Part shown: positions 37,632-45,916 of the stretch, piece by piece
Position numbering within the stretch: position 1 is the first letter of the stretch
How the letters are laid out: every line of letters starts with the position of its first letter
Origin: Lachnospiraceae bacterium
GTDB lineage: Bacteria; Bacillota; Clostridia; Lachnospirales; Lachnospiraceae
DNA: 64,000 nucleotides
Assembly (NCBI GenBank): GCA_015057025.1
Contig: SVFD01000005.1
Location: 160,140 to 224,139 of the forward strand
Direction: 5' to 3'
Made by a program: the position numbers and the translations under genes
The notes under the pieces: model-generated
Told to the model about the DNA's origin: nothing
The model's database searches: none
Seen by the model: only the letters and a program-made list of their open reading frames with translations

Positions 37632-37820
37632 TTGTAAAATAAAAAAGCAGATCTTAAGAAGTAGATGTATTAGAGAGATTATTCTGCAGATTGTTAAAAT
37701 CAGATTGACAGTATGAAGACAATGGATAGATAATAATAAAAGAAGTTAAGCAGTTAATGTCCATACATAAGATTAATTTTACAGGTAAATGACTCAAATA
37801 TTTATAGAAAGGGAAAAGTT

Positions 37821-38615
37821 ATGAAAATTGGTTTTATCGGATTGGGAAATATGGCAAGAGCCATGATTGGAGGCATTATTTCAAAAGGTGGTGTTGAACC
37901 GAAAGATATATACGGTTCGGATATATCAACTACGGCAGCAGATGAAGCGGCACTTACTTATTTGATTAATACGGGAACCAGCAATTCTGTGGTAGCAGAG
38001 GAAGCAGATATTTTGATTTTGGCAGTAAAACCCCAGTTCATGGATGAAGCATTAAAGACATTTAAAGATGATGTAAGTAAGGATTGTGTTGTGGTTTCCA
38101 TCGCTCCGGGGAAAACTTTGGCATATTTTGAGGAGAATTTGGGACGCAAGGTAAAAGTAGTCAGATGTATGCCCAATACACCGGCATTGGTAGGAGAAGG
38201 ATGTACTGGTTGTTGTAAAAATGAAAATGTCACTGCAGAGGATATGGCGAAGGTAATGAAACTTTTGCAGAGTTTCAGCTTAGCGATTGAAGTGCCTGAA
38301 AGTCAGATGGATGCAGTTGTGGGAATCAGCGGAAGCTCTCCTGCATATGTATTCATGTTTATTGAAGCTATGGCAGATGCGGCCGTAGCAGCAGGTATGC
38401 CCAGAAGTAAAGCCTATGATTTTGCGGCTCAGGCTGTAATGGGTAGTGCCAAGATGGTTTTGGAAACAGGAAAGCATCCCGGAGAGTTAAAAGATATGGT
38501 TTGTTCTCCGGGCGGAACAACAATTCAGGCGGTAAAAGTATTGGAAGAAAAGAACTTCCGAGGAAGCGTAATGGATGCAGTAGAAGCATGTATTGAGAAG
38601 TCTAAGAACCTGTAA
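37821..38615 (+). CDS. proC: Pyrroline-5-carboxylate reductase
   Basis: A 264-residue enzyme with the N-terminal dinucleotide-binding loop GFIGLGNMARAMIGG, VRCMPNTPALVGEG, and the family signature SPAYVFMFIEAMADAAVAAGMPR plus CSPGGTTIQAVKVLEE. It makes proline from pyrroline-5-carboxylate with NAD(P)H. GAAAGGGAAA precedes the ATG. The preceding ~190 bp has no evident gene or structure. Confidence 0.96.
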   Translation: MKIGFIGLGNMARAMIGGIISKGGVEPKDIYGSDISTTAADEAALTYLINTGTSNSVVAEEADILILAVKPQFMDEALKTFKDDVSKDCVVVSIAPGKTLAYFEENLGRKVKVVRCMPNTPALVGEGCTGCCKNENVTAEDMAKVMKLLQSFSLAIEVPESQMDAVVGISGSSPAYVFMFIEAMADAAVAAGMPRSKAYDFAAQAVMGSAKMVLETGKHPGELKDMVCSPGGTTIQAVKVLEEKNFRGSVMDAVEACIEKSKNL

Positions 38616-38661
38616 TTATTTTCCAAAAATATTACATAAATATTAAAAAAATGTTACAAAC

Positions 38662-38696
38662 AAAGCGCGTTTTCGAGGAATGAAAACGTGCTTTTT
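38662..38696 (+). terminator. Terminator of proC
   Basis: AAGCGCGTTTTC / GAAAACGTGCTT with a short loop, followed by TTTT. Confidence 0.88.
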
Positions 38697-38717
38697 GCAT
38701 AAAATACTATAGAAAAT

Positions 38718-38746
38718 TTGACAAAACAGGCAATATTTGTTAAGAT
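38718..38746 (+). promoter_or_regulatory. Promoter of the cell wall hydrolase gene
   Basis: TTGACA (38718-38723), 17-bp spacer, TAAGAT (38741-38746). Confidence 0.8.
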
Positions 38747-38794
38747 GTGTAAACGTAACAAAATTGTAACATTTATGAAATATGGAGGAAGATA

Positions 38795-39865
38795 ATGAAA
38801 ACCAACGCAAGAAAGCGTGGTTTATGCGTTCTTATGATTGCTGTAATGCTTTTATTTGCAGCTGACTGGAATGTATTAACCGTGCTCGCGTCTGAAACAA
38901 GTCCGGAATTCGACTTGAATGCAGGCGCTTCCCAGGTTGTAGAGGCAGATATTCTTTCGGAAGATACGTCCTTTCAGGACAAAGTAGAAGAAGCACAGGA
39001 GGAAGCGGAGGAGCGTAATAAGTTTGTCATGGCAAATGTTGAGAACTCCGTTAACGTACGTGCAGAAGCCAGCAGCGAATCGGAAAAAGTGGGATTACTT
39101 TATGAAGATTGCGGCGGACAAATTCTCGAGCGAGGCGACGGTTGGACTAAGATTCAGTCCGGTGAGTTGATCGGTTGGGTAAAAAATGACTATCTTTTAT
39201 TCGGCGAAGATGCATGGGCATATGCCGAAGAGGTGGGTGTAACCATAGCAACGGTTGAAACAGAGGCCTTAAGAGTTCGTAAAGAACCTTCAGAAGATGC
39301 GGGTGTTTACGGTTTGCTGGAAATTGACAGCGAACATGAGGTTATGGAGCAACTGGACGGCTGGGTTGCTATTAAATATGGTAAATATACAGGCTATATT
39401 TCCAGTGAATATGTAAGCTTGGAATTCTTCATTGAAGAAGGGGAAACAATGGAGCAAATTCAGGAGCGAGAACGATTGTTGGCATTGGAGAAGGCTAAAT
39501 TAACCACAAATTTAGGTGCCACTGCAGCGACAGAAGAAGATGTAGTGCTTCTTGCCGCGCTGATTCACTGTGAAGCCGGTAATCAGAGCTATGATGGTAA
39601 GGTTGCTGTAGGTGCGGTAGTTTGTAATCGTGTCAGAAGCTCAAGATTCCCTAACTCTATTCGCGAAGTTATATATTCTCCTGGTCAGTTTACTCCGGCG
39701 GGGAACGGTAAAGTAGATGCAAGGATTGCTGCAGGTGTAGATGAAGAATGTATGCAGGCTGCAAGAGATGCCATTGCAGGAGAAACAACGGTAGGCGATG
39801 CATTATACTTCAGACGTGCGGGAAATAAAACCGGATATGTTATTGGAGATCACGTATTTTATTAA
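38795..39865 (+). CDS. Secreted SleB/CwlJ-type cell wall hydrolase with two SH3 domains
   Basis: The 356-residue protein has a signal peptide (GLCVLMIAVMLLFAADWNVL), an acidic linker, two bacterial SH3 domains (~75-135, NSVNVRAEASSESEKVGLL; ~145-205, EALRVRKEPSEDAGVYGLL) and a C-terminal Hydrolase_2 domain (~250-356, LLAALIHCEAGNQSYDGKVAVGAVVCNRV...) with the catalytic glutamate in HCEAG. SleB-type enzymes cut glycan strands, classically of spore cortex; SH3 domains suggest vegetative wall targeting here. GGAGGAAG precedes the ATG. Confidence 0.93.
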   Translation: MKTNARKRGLCVLMIAVMLLFAADWNVLTVLASETSPEFDLNAGASQVVEADILSEDTSFQDKVEEAQEEAEERNKFVMANVENSVNVRAEASSESEKVGLLYEDCGGQILERGDGWTKIQSGELIGWVKNDYLLFGEDAWAYAEEVGVTIATVETEALRVRKEPSEDAGVYGLLEIDSEHEVMEQLDGWVAIKYGKYTGYISSEYVSLEFFIEEGETMEQIQERERLLALEKAKLTTNLGATAATEEDVVLLAALIHCEAGNQSYDGKVAVGAVVCNRVRSSRFPNSIREVIYSPGQFTPAGNGKVDARIAAGVDEECMQAARDAIAGETTVGDALYFRRAGNKTGYVIGDHVFY

Positions 39866-39890
39866 GAGAGGATTTTTATCCTCTCTTTTT
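39865..39890 (+). terminator. Terminator of the cell wall hydrolase gene
   Basis: AGAGAGGAT-TTTT-ATCCTCTCT followed by T residues, beginning at the last base of the stop codon. Confidence 0.88.
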
Positions 39891-39948
39891 CTTGCGTCTT
39901 AAAATACTTTGTTGTATGATGATAGTAATTTGCAAAGGGGGTAATAAT

Positions 39949-40431
39949 ATGTCATTATACTTGGCATTAGCGTGGCTTTTTGTAATGATTGTACTGGTTG
40001 TCATTGAAGTTGCAACTTTGGGACTTGTATGCATCTGGTTTGCCGGTGGAGCTCTTTTAGCAGCTATTGTTGCGGTGTTCGGCGGACCATGGTGGTTGCA
40101 GTTAATTGTTTTTGTATTAGTTTCAACGGTACTTCTTATTTTTACAAAGCCTCTTGCTAAGAAATATTTTACGGAGAAGATACAGAAGACCAATTCAGAG
40201 GACTTAATCGGGAAAAAGGTTATGGTTACGGAAGAGGTAGATAATGTTAAAGCAACAGGAGTCGCGGTTGCCTCCGGATTAGAATGGACGGCGCGTGCAA
40301 AAGAAGACGGTGTCATTTTTATAAAAGGCGAAATTGCGTTGGTTCATGCAATAGAAGGTGTAAAACTGATTCTTGTTAAATGTCCACAGGAGCATAATGT
40401 GGACGATAAAGAAATTTTTCAATACAAATAA
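39949..40431 (+). CDS. NfeD-family membrane protein
   Basis: A 160-residue protein with two to three membrane helices in the first 75 residues (LALAWLFVMIVLVVIEVATLGL, LLAAIVAVF, LIVFVLVSTVLLIF) and a C-terminal OB fold (~95-150, LIGKKVMVTEEVD). NfeD proteins pair with stomatin/SPFH proteins in membrane microdomains; the partner follows 21 bp downstream. The ATG at 39949 has AAAGGGGG before it; an upstream ATG does not. Confidence 0.92.
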   Translation: MSLYLALAWLFVMIVLVVIEVATLGLVCIWFAGGALLAAIVAVFGGPWWLQLIVFVLVSTVLLIFTKPLAKKYFTEKIQKTNSEDLIGKKVMVTEEVDNVKATGVAVASGLEWTARAKEDGVIFIKGEIALVHAIEGVKLILVKCPQEHNVDDKEIFQYK

Positions 40432-40452
40432 GAAAGAAAAGAGGGTAAAAGG

Positions 40453-41412
40453 ATGAATGGAATGTTTTTAGCAGGTGGTGCAGGTCTTGGCGCATTATTA
40501 TGTGTTTTGGTTGTGGTTTTTGTTTTTCTTTTGGTTGTGGTAGTATCTTGTATTAAGATTGTTCCGCAGGCAAATGCGTATGTTGTAGAAAGTCTGGGTG
40601 CATATAAGGCTACATGGTCAGTAGGCATTCATTTTAAATGGCCTATTATTGACAGAGTGGCTAAGAGAATTACGTTAAAAGAACAGGTTGTGGATTTTCC
40701 GCCTCAGCCCGTTATTACCAGAGATAACGTTACTATGCGTATAGATACTGTTGTTTTTTATCAGATTACAGATCCTAAGTTGTTTGTATACGGTGTAGAA
40801 AATCCCATTATGGCGATTGAGAACCTGACAGCAACTACATTACGTAACATTATCGGTGAAATGGAACTTGACCAGACACTTACTTCCCGTGAAATTATTA
40901 ACACCAAGATGCGTGCTTCTTTGGATGTGGCAACAGATCCTTGGGGAATTAAGGTAAATCGTGTTGAATTAAAGAATATCATGCCTCCCGCAGCTATTCA
41001 GGATGCAATGGAGAAGCAGATGAAGGCGGAACGTGAACGTCGTGAGGCCGTAACCAAAGCAGAAGGTGAGAAGAAAGCAGCCGTATTGGAAGCAGAAGGT
41101 AAGAAGGCAGCTGCTATTTTGGAAGCAGAAGCTGAGAAAGAATCAGCTATTTTACGTGCAGAAGCTGAAAAAGAGAAAAAGATTAAGGAAGCAGAAGGTC
41201 AGGCAGAAGCTATTCTTAAGGTACAGCAGGCAAATGCAGAAGGCATCCGTATGATTCGTGAAGCAGGAGCAGACGAAGCAGTTCTTAAGATTAAGAGTTT
41301 GGAGGCTTTTGCGGCAGCAGCTAACGGTCAGGCTACTAAGATTATCATTCCTTCTGAAATTCAGGGAATTGCAGGGCTTGCAGCAGGTGTAAAAGAAATT
41401 TTGGACAAATAA
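40453..41412 (+). CDS. SPFH/stomatin-like (band 7) protein
   Basis: A 319-residue protein with one N-terminal membrane helix (CVLVVVFVFLLVVVVSCI), an SPFH domain (~35-210: KIVPQANAYVVESLGAYKATW, VTMRIDTVVFYQI, LRNIIGEMELDQTLTSRE) and a long Ala/Glu/Lys coiled coil (~195-290). These form oligomeric cages that organise membrane domains. NfeD+stomatin is a recognised bacterial operon, supporting the call. AAAAGG precedes the ATG. Confidence 0.94.
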   Translation: MNGMFLAGGAGLGALLCVLVVVFVFLLVVVVSCIKIVPQANAYVVESLGAYKATWSVGIHFKWPIIDRVAKRITLKEQVVDFPPQPVITRDNVTMRIDTVVFYQITDPKLFVYGVENPIMAIENLTATTLRNIIGEMELDQTLTSREIINTKMRASLDVATDPWGIKVNRVELKNIMPPAAIQDAMEKQMKAERERREAVTKAEGEKKAAVLEAEGKKAAAILEAEAEKESAILRAEAEKEKKIKEAEGQAEAILKVQQANAEGIRMIREAGADEAVLKIKSLEAFAAAANGQATKIIIPSEIQGIAGLAAGVKEILDK

Positions 41413-41485
41413 TCTGAAATATATGGTGAAAACCATTTGAATAGACATAGTTTAGATAAAAGGAAGTTTGATGGAGGAATATAAA

Positions 41486-42493
41486 ATGAGCGTGCAGTTA
41501 AAAGGTCGCGATTTTTTAACCTTAAAAGATTTTACAGCGGAAGAAATTGAATATTTCTTAAAATTATCCGCGGATTTAAAAGATAAAAAGAAGAAGGGCG
41601 TTCCCATGGACGTCCTTCGCGGAAAAAATATTGTTTTGATTTTTGAGAAGACCAGTACCAGAACCAGATGCTCTTTTGAAGTGGCAGCATTTGACCTTGG
41701 TATGGGTGTTACATATTTAGATCCGTCTGTAAGCCAGATTGGTAAAAAAGAAAGTATCGCTGATACCGCCAGAGTATTAAGTCGTATGTATGACGGTATT
41801 GAATACCGCGGATACGGACAGTCTATTGTGGAAGAACTTGCCAGATGTTCAGATGTTCCTGTATGGAACGGATTAACCAATGAATATCATCCCACACAGA
41901 TGCTGGCGGATATGCTTACCATTCAGGAACAGCTTGGACGTTTAAAGGGCGTTAAATTAACCTATATGGGTGATGCACGTTACAACATGGGTAATTCTCT
42001 TATGATTGCCTGTGCCAAGATGGGTATGCATTTTACCGCTTGTGCACCTAAAAGATATTTTCCGGATGAAGCATTGATTAAGCAGTGTGAAGAATATGCC
42101 AAGGAAAGCGGAGCAACCTTGCGTTTTACCGAAGATGTAGAAGAAGGAACCAAGGATGTAGACGTTATCTATACTGACGTATGGGTATCCATGGGTGAAC
42201 CTGACAATGTATGGGTTGAGCGAATTAAGGATTTGACCCCTTATCGCGTAACTATGGATGTTATGAAGAATGCCGGCGAAAATGCAATCTTTTTACATTG
42301 CCTTCCTTCTTATCATGATCATAAAACCACCATTGGTAAAGAAATCGGTGAGAAGTATGGCTTAAGTGAGTTGGAAGTAACCGACGAAGTTTTTGAGTCT
42401 TCTTATTCAAGAGTATTCGAAGAAGCAGAGAACAGAATGCACACCATCAAGGCTATGATGGCAGCAACACTGGGGGCATTTGAGAATGAATAG
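41486..42493 (+). CDS. argF: Ornithine carbamoyltransferase
   Basis: A 335-residue enzyme of arginine metabolism: ornithine + carbamoyl phosphate to citrulline. It shows the carbamoyl-phosphate loop [11 protein letters not shown], the [14 protein letters not shown] segment, [13 protein letters not shown] and the ornithine-binding HCLPSYHD. The ATG at 41486 has GGAGGA upstream. No other arg gene is nearby, so anabolic and catabolic roles cannot be separated. The stop overlaps the next gene's start. Confidence 0.95.
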   Translation: MSVQLKGRDFLTLKDFTAEEIEYFLKLSADLKDKKKKGVPMDVLRGKNIVLIFEKTSTRTRCSFEVAAFDLGMGVTYLDPSVSQIGKKESIADTARVLSRMYDGIEYRGYGQSIVEELARCSDVPVWNGLTNEYHPTQMLADMLTIQEQLGRLKGVKLTYMGDARYNMGNSLMIACAKMGMHFTACAPKRYFPDEALIKQCEEYAKESGATLRFTEDVEEGTKDVDVIYTDVWVSMGEPDNVWVERIKDLTPYRVTMDVMKNAGENAIFLHCLPSYHDHKTTIGKEIGEKYGLSELEVTDEVFESSYSRVFEEAENRMHTIKAMMAATLGAFENE

Positions 42494-42842
42494 TGAAAGA
42501 GTGGTGCTTTGCGGAGCCAATGCCTACGAGCAAAAATATTATTTGAATGAGCAGTTTGTAAAACTCCCGCAGGCGGTAAAAGATGAGTTACAGATTATCT
42601 GCGTACTTTTTACTGAAGAAGTGGGCGGTATTTTTACCATGGTGTTTGAAGAAGACGGCAGTCTTTCTTTGGAAACTGTGGCTGAAGAGACCGATATCTA
42701 TTATGATGAGATTTCCAGCGGTCTTCTGGTGCAGGAAATAAGAAGAAACCGTCAGGATTTCTTCGAATCCTTAAAGGTTTATTATCGCGTTTTTGTTAAG
42801 GGAGAGCCTATAGAAGAGTTACTTGAAGAAGTAGAAGAATAG
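42486..42842 (+). CDS. Conserved hypothetical protein (DUF6145-like)
   Basis: A 118-residue acidic protein ([38 protein letters not shown]...) that I associate, with moderate confidence, with a small Lachnospiraceae family of unknown function. The ATG at 42486 overlaps the argF stop by eight bases; GGGGG in the end of argF serves as ribosome site. It is mostly alpha/beta by composition with no membrane segment. Position suggests translational coupling to argF. Confidence 0.8.
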   Translation: MNSERVVLCGANAYEQKYYLNEQFVKLPQAVKDELQIICVLFTEEVGGIFTMVFEEDGSLSLETVAEETDIYYDEISSGLLVQEIRRNRQDFFESLKVYYRVFVKGEPIEELLEEVEE

Positions 42843-42949
42843 GTGATGGATATTTCTGTCATATAATAATAGTATGGTAATAATCATTCTGTGACTTAGA
42901 TATAACAAAATTGGCTGATTAATTAGATGTAAAAGAAAGAGGTAATAAC

Positions 42950-43735
42950 ATGCTTCTGGTTGTGGATGTAGGAAATACAAATACCAACTTTGGCGTATAC
43001 GATGGAGAGAAGCTTTTAGTCAAATTCAAATTGATGTCTAAGCTTGAGAGAACTTCGGATGAGTTTGGTATGGCAATTTGCGATTTGCTGAAGTTAAATA
43101 ATATTGATAAAAAGAACATCGAAGGCGCAATTATTGCCAGTGTAGTACCCAATGTGATGCATGCTCTGGTTGGAGCCATTGAAAGATATATCGAAACCAA
43201 GCCTTTGATTGTAGGACCGGGAATTAAAACCGGCATCAAGATTATTACAGAGAATCCCCGTGAAGTTGGCGCGGACCGTATTGTGGATGCGGTAGCAGCT
43301 TACGAAAAGTACGGCGGTCCTGTTCTGGTGATGGATTTCGGAACGGCTACCACCTACGATTTGGTGACGGCAGATGGCTCTTTTGCAGCAGGTATTACCG
43401 CGCCGGGAATCAAGATTTCTGCAAGAGCTTTGTGGGAAGATACTGCGAAGCTTCCTAAGATTGAGATTAAGAAACCTGCATTTATTTTAGCCCAGGAAAC
43501 CATCAGCAGTATGCAGGCAGGACTTGTGTACGGACAGATTGGTCAGACCGAATATATTGTTAAGAAAGTAAAAGAAGAAAGCGGGTTATCTGACTTAAAG
43601 GTTGTGGCAACCGGTGGTCTCGGAAGTATTATCAGTGATGAAACAGATGCAATTGATGTATATGACAGACAGCTGACCTTAGAGGGTTTGCGTCTGATTT
43701 ATGAAAAGAACAGAAAAAGTGGAGGAAAGAATTAA
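42950..43735 (+). CDS. coaX: Type III pantothenate kinase
   Basis: The 261-residue ASKHA-fold kinase makes phosphopantothenate, the first step to coenzyme A. It shows [48 protein letters not shown] and [23 protein letters not shown] precedes the ATG. One base separates its stop from the dus start, a pairing seen in many clostridia. Confidence 0.96.
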   Translation: MLLVVDVGNTNTNFGVYDGEKLLVKFKLMSKLERTSDEFGMAICDLLKLNNIDKKNIEGAIIASVVPNVMHALVGAIERYIETKPLIVGPGIKTGIKIITENPREVGADRIVDAVAAYEKYGGPVLVMDFGTATTYDLVTADGSFAAGITAPGIKISARALWEDTAKLPKIEIKKPAFILAQETISSMQAGLVYGQIGQTEYIVKKVKEESGLSDLKVVATGGLGSIISDETDAIDVYDRQLTLEGLRLIYEKNRKSGGKN

Positions 43736-44698
43736 GTGAACACCTTAAAAATCGGAGATGTAAACTTAAACAATCCTTTTATCTTGGCACCCATGGCAGG
43801 AGTAACAGACCTGCCATTTCGTGTTTTATGCAGTGAAATGGGTGCCGGAATGAATTGTATGGAAATGGTAAGTGCCAAGGCGATTACCTATAACAATAAA
43901 GCAACCTGGGATATGATGAAGATTGACCCACGGGAAACTTGCGTATCTTTGCAGTTGTTTGGTTCCGAGCCTGATGTTATGGCGGAAGCTGCCAAACGTA
44001 TTGAAGAGTTACCCTTTCAGATTATGGATATTAATATGGGTTGCCCCGTGCCGAAAGTGGTGAATAACGGCGAGGGCAGTGCCCTGATGAAGAATCCGCT
44101 TCTTGTGGGGCAGATTGTAGAGGCGGTGGCAGATGCCATAAGTAAGCCTCTTACCGTAAAAGTGCGTGCCGGCTTTGACGAGGAAAATATCAATGCAGTG
44201 GAAATTGCAAAAATCGCTCAGGAGAGCGGAGCGGCAGCGGTGGCAGTACATGGTCGCACCAGACAGCAGTTTTATTCCGGAACGGCGGATTGGGAAATCA
44301 TTGCCCGTGTAAAAGATGCCTTGAGCATTCCGGTAATCGGTAACGGGGACGTGGTGGACGGAGCTTCGGCAGAAAGATTGATGAAAGAAACCGGCTGTGA
44401 CGGTGTTATGATTGGCCGGGTTGCAAGGGGGAATCCTTGGATATTCCGTAATATTATCCGCTACTTCGAAACCGGGGAAATAATAGGTAAACCGCCTATG
44501 GAAGAGATGCAGCAGATGATACTCCGCCACAGCAAAATGCTCGTGGAGTGCAAGGGCGAATATACCGCAGTCCGGGAAATGCGTCAGCATGTGGCTTGGT
44601 ATACAAGCGGTTATCATAATTCCGCTGCGTTGAGACGAAAGATTAACGAGGCGGAGAGCATTGAGGAACTGGAGAGAATGGTGTGCGGGGAGTCGTAA
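43736..44698 (+). CDS. dusB: tRNA-dihydrouridine synthase (DusB-type)
   Basis: A 320-residue FMN-dependent TIM-barrel enzyme. It shows LAPMAGVTDLPFRVLC, ADINMGCPVPKVV-like DINMGCPVPKVVNNGEGSAL with the catalytic cysteine, VHGRTRQQFYSGTADW, VIGNGDV and IGRVARGNPWIF. It reduces uridines in the D-loop of tRNA. It starts with GTG at 43736, after GGAGG. The final codons form part of the following terminator. Confidence 0.92.
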   Translation: MNTLKIGDVNLNNPFILAPMAGVTDLPFRVLCSEMGAGMNCMEMVSAKAITYNNKATWDMMKIDPRETCVSLQLFGSEPDVMAEAAKRIEELPFQIMDINMGCPVPKVVNNGEGSALMKNPLLVGQIVEAVADAISKPLTVKVRAGFDEENINAVEIAKIAQESGAAAVAVHGRTRQQFYSGTADWEIIARVKDALSIPVIGNGDVVDGASAERLMKETGCDGVMIGRVARGNPWIFRNIIRYFETGEIIGKPPMEEMQQMILRHSKMLVECKGEYTAVREMRQHVAWYTSGYHNSAALRRKINEAESIEELERMVCGES

Positions 44699-44715
44699 GG
44701 CTCTCCGCTTTTATA
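44685..44715 (+). terminator. Terminator overlapping the dusB stop
   Basis: GCGGGGAG / CTCTCCGC (one G-U) followed by TTTTATATTTTA; the left arm lies within the last codons of dusB. Confidence 0.78.
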
Positions 44716-44753
44716 TTTTATGTAATTATTGTTATTTAAATTGTGAAATAATC

Positions 44754-44782
44754 TTGACATCCCCAATATATATATATAATGG
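44754..44782 (+). promoter_or_regulatory. Promoter of lipoprotein 4
   Basis: TTGACA (44754-44759) followed by an alternating TA tract containing TATAAT (44775-44780, 15-bp spacing) or TAATGG (17-bp spacing). Confidence 0.65.
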
Positions 44783-44821
44783 TTTTCACAAAATTTCGTA
44801 CGTGAAAGAGAGGGAAAACCA

Positions 44822-45550
44822 ATGAAGAAAATAGGTATGATAATGCTTGTAATTCTAATGAGTATGGCTGTATTAACAGGGTGTACAAGCGAAACTGAGA
44901 ATGTTGAAAGTGATGAAGTATCTGAAACAGTAAGCGAAAATTCATCGGAAATAAGTGAGGATATTTTGCCGGAAGAAGTGGAAGAAGAATCTGCTGAAGA
45001 AATGGCAGAAGAGGTTGACTATTCGGCGGAAGCAGTTATGGCATTATGTGATGAGTTAACAGCTAAATATCCAAACGAAAATGTGGATTATATTAGAGCA
45101 TTGGTAATTGGTATGAATATCGATTATATGGATAGTGCTGATGTAGATATGGTAATGTCAATATACGGTTATACATTGGAACAATTAAATGAAAATTTTA
45201 TAGCTATGTTAGAAGTAAAAAGAGAACTTTTCGATGCTCGAGAAAGAAATTCTGTTGGTAATTACGATGAATATGAGAATAATCGTTATAAAGATAATAT
45301 TTTAATAAATGAATGTTGCTTAAATATCGAAGATGCAAATGAATGTAGGAAGTTTGAAAATACTATTGATTCTCATGCAGATGAGTTATATTCGTATGTT
45401 GATGAAGTTATTGCTAATTATGAAGATAATAAAATAAATTATGTTGTTATAATGGTAGGTGTAGCTAAAGACTTTAGAGAAAAGCTGGTGCCTGGTTTTG
45501 ATATAAATGATAACATTTTTTCACAATATTCCAATGCATTAACTCAATAA
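44822..45550 (+). CDS. Lipoprotein with acidic Ser/Glu linker, paralogous linker to the 17.9-kb array
   Basis: A 242-residue lipoprotein: signal peptide with lipobox LTGC (cysteine ~21), a VSE/SEE-rich acidic linker (~residues 30-70) and a helical C-terminal domain beginning YSAEAVMALCDELTAKYPNENVDYIRALVIG. The linker resembles that of the three lipoproteins at 17865-19748, but the C-terminal domain does not. Like that operon it is followed by a terminator and then an rpn gene with the conserved leader. Function unknown. Confidence 0.85.
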   Translation: MKKIGMIMLVILMSMAVLTGCTSETENVESDEVSETVSENSSEISEDILPEEVEEESAEEMAEEVDYSAEAVMALCDELTAKYPNENVDYIRALVIGMNIDYMDSADVDMVMSIYGYTLEQLNENFIAMLEVKRELFDARERNSVGNYDEYENNRYKDNILINECCLNIEDANECRKFENTIDSHADELYSYVDEVIANYEDNKINYVVIMVGVAKDFREKLVPGFDINDNIFSQYSNALTQ

Positions 45551-45633
45551 AACTTCTTCTATTTATTTAAGCTACGCGGGGCCAATAATCTTTAAAAAAT
45601 TTTACTATTAAATCATTTTATTTTTTGATATCT

Positions 45634-45672
45634 AAAAGTCTTGTAACTACACGTGTTACAGGACTTTTTTAT
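45634..45672 (+). terminator. Terminator of lipoprotein 4
   Basis: AAAGTCTTGTAAC / GTTACAGGACTTT (one G-U) followed by T residues. Confidence 0.85.
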
Positions 45673-45709
45673 ATGTTGTTTTTCAAAGTAGTTGTGCATT
45701 TTACCGATA

Positions 45710-45738
45710 TTGACTTCACTATATCTGCTTGTTATGAT
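45710..45738 (+). promoter_or_regulatory. Promoter of rpn copy 2
   Basis: TTGACT (45710-45715), 17-bp spacer, TATGAT (45733-45738), matching the promoter of rpn copy 1 in both -10 and spacing. Confidence 0.85.
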
Positions 45739-45744
45739 GGATAC

Positions 45745-45916
45745 AAATACAAGCAATGCAATTCTAAGAAATCTTTTTTAGTCTATTTATCTTAATTCTA
45801 TATTTTATAACATTTCTGTATGAATTCTTGCTTTTTCAATTTTTTATAATAAGCAGGAAGACGGAAATGAATCGGATGGCTGAATTGTCTTCCTGCATAA
45901 GGAAAGGAAGATGTGA
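45745..45916 (+). promoter_or_regulatory. Structured rpn leader, copy 2 (candidate translational switch)
   Basis: About 172 nt. The segments follow the same order as copy 1: A (45751-45764, AAGCAATGCAATTC), B (45822-45833, GAATTCTTGCTT), C (45851-45862, AAGCAGGAAGAC), D (45887-45896, GTCTTCCTGC), E (45905-45911, AGGAAGA, the ribosome site). C:D is a 10-bp perfect stem and D:E a 7-bp perfect stem. Relative to copy 1, C, D and E have all changed (GGAGA to GGAAGAC, TCTCCT to GTCTTCCT, AGGAG to AGGAAGA) yet every pairing is kept. Confidence 0.72.
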
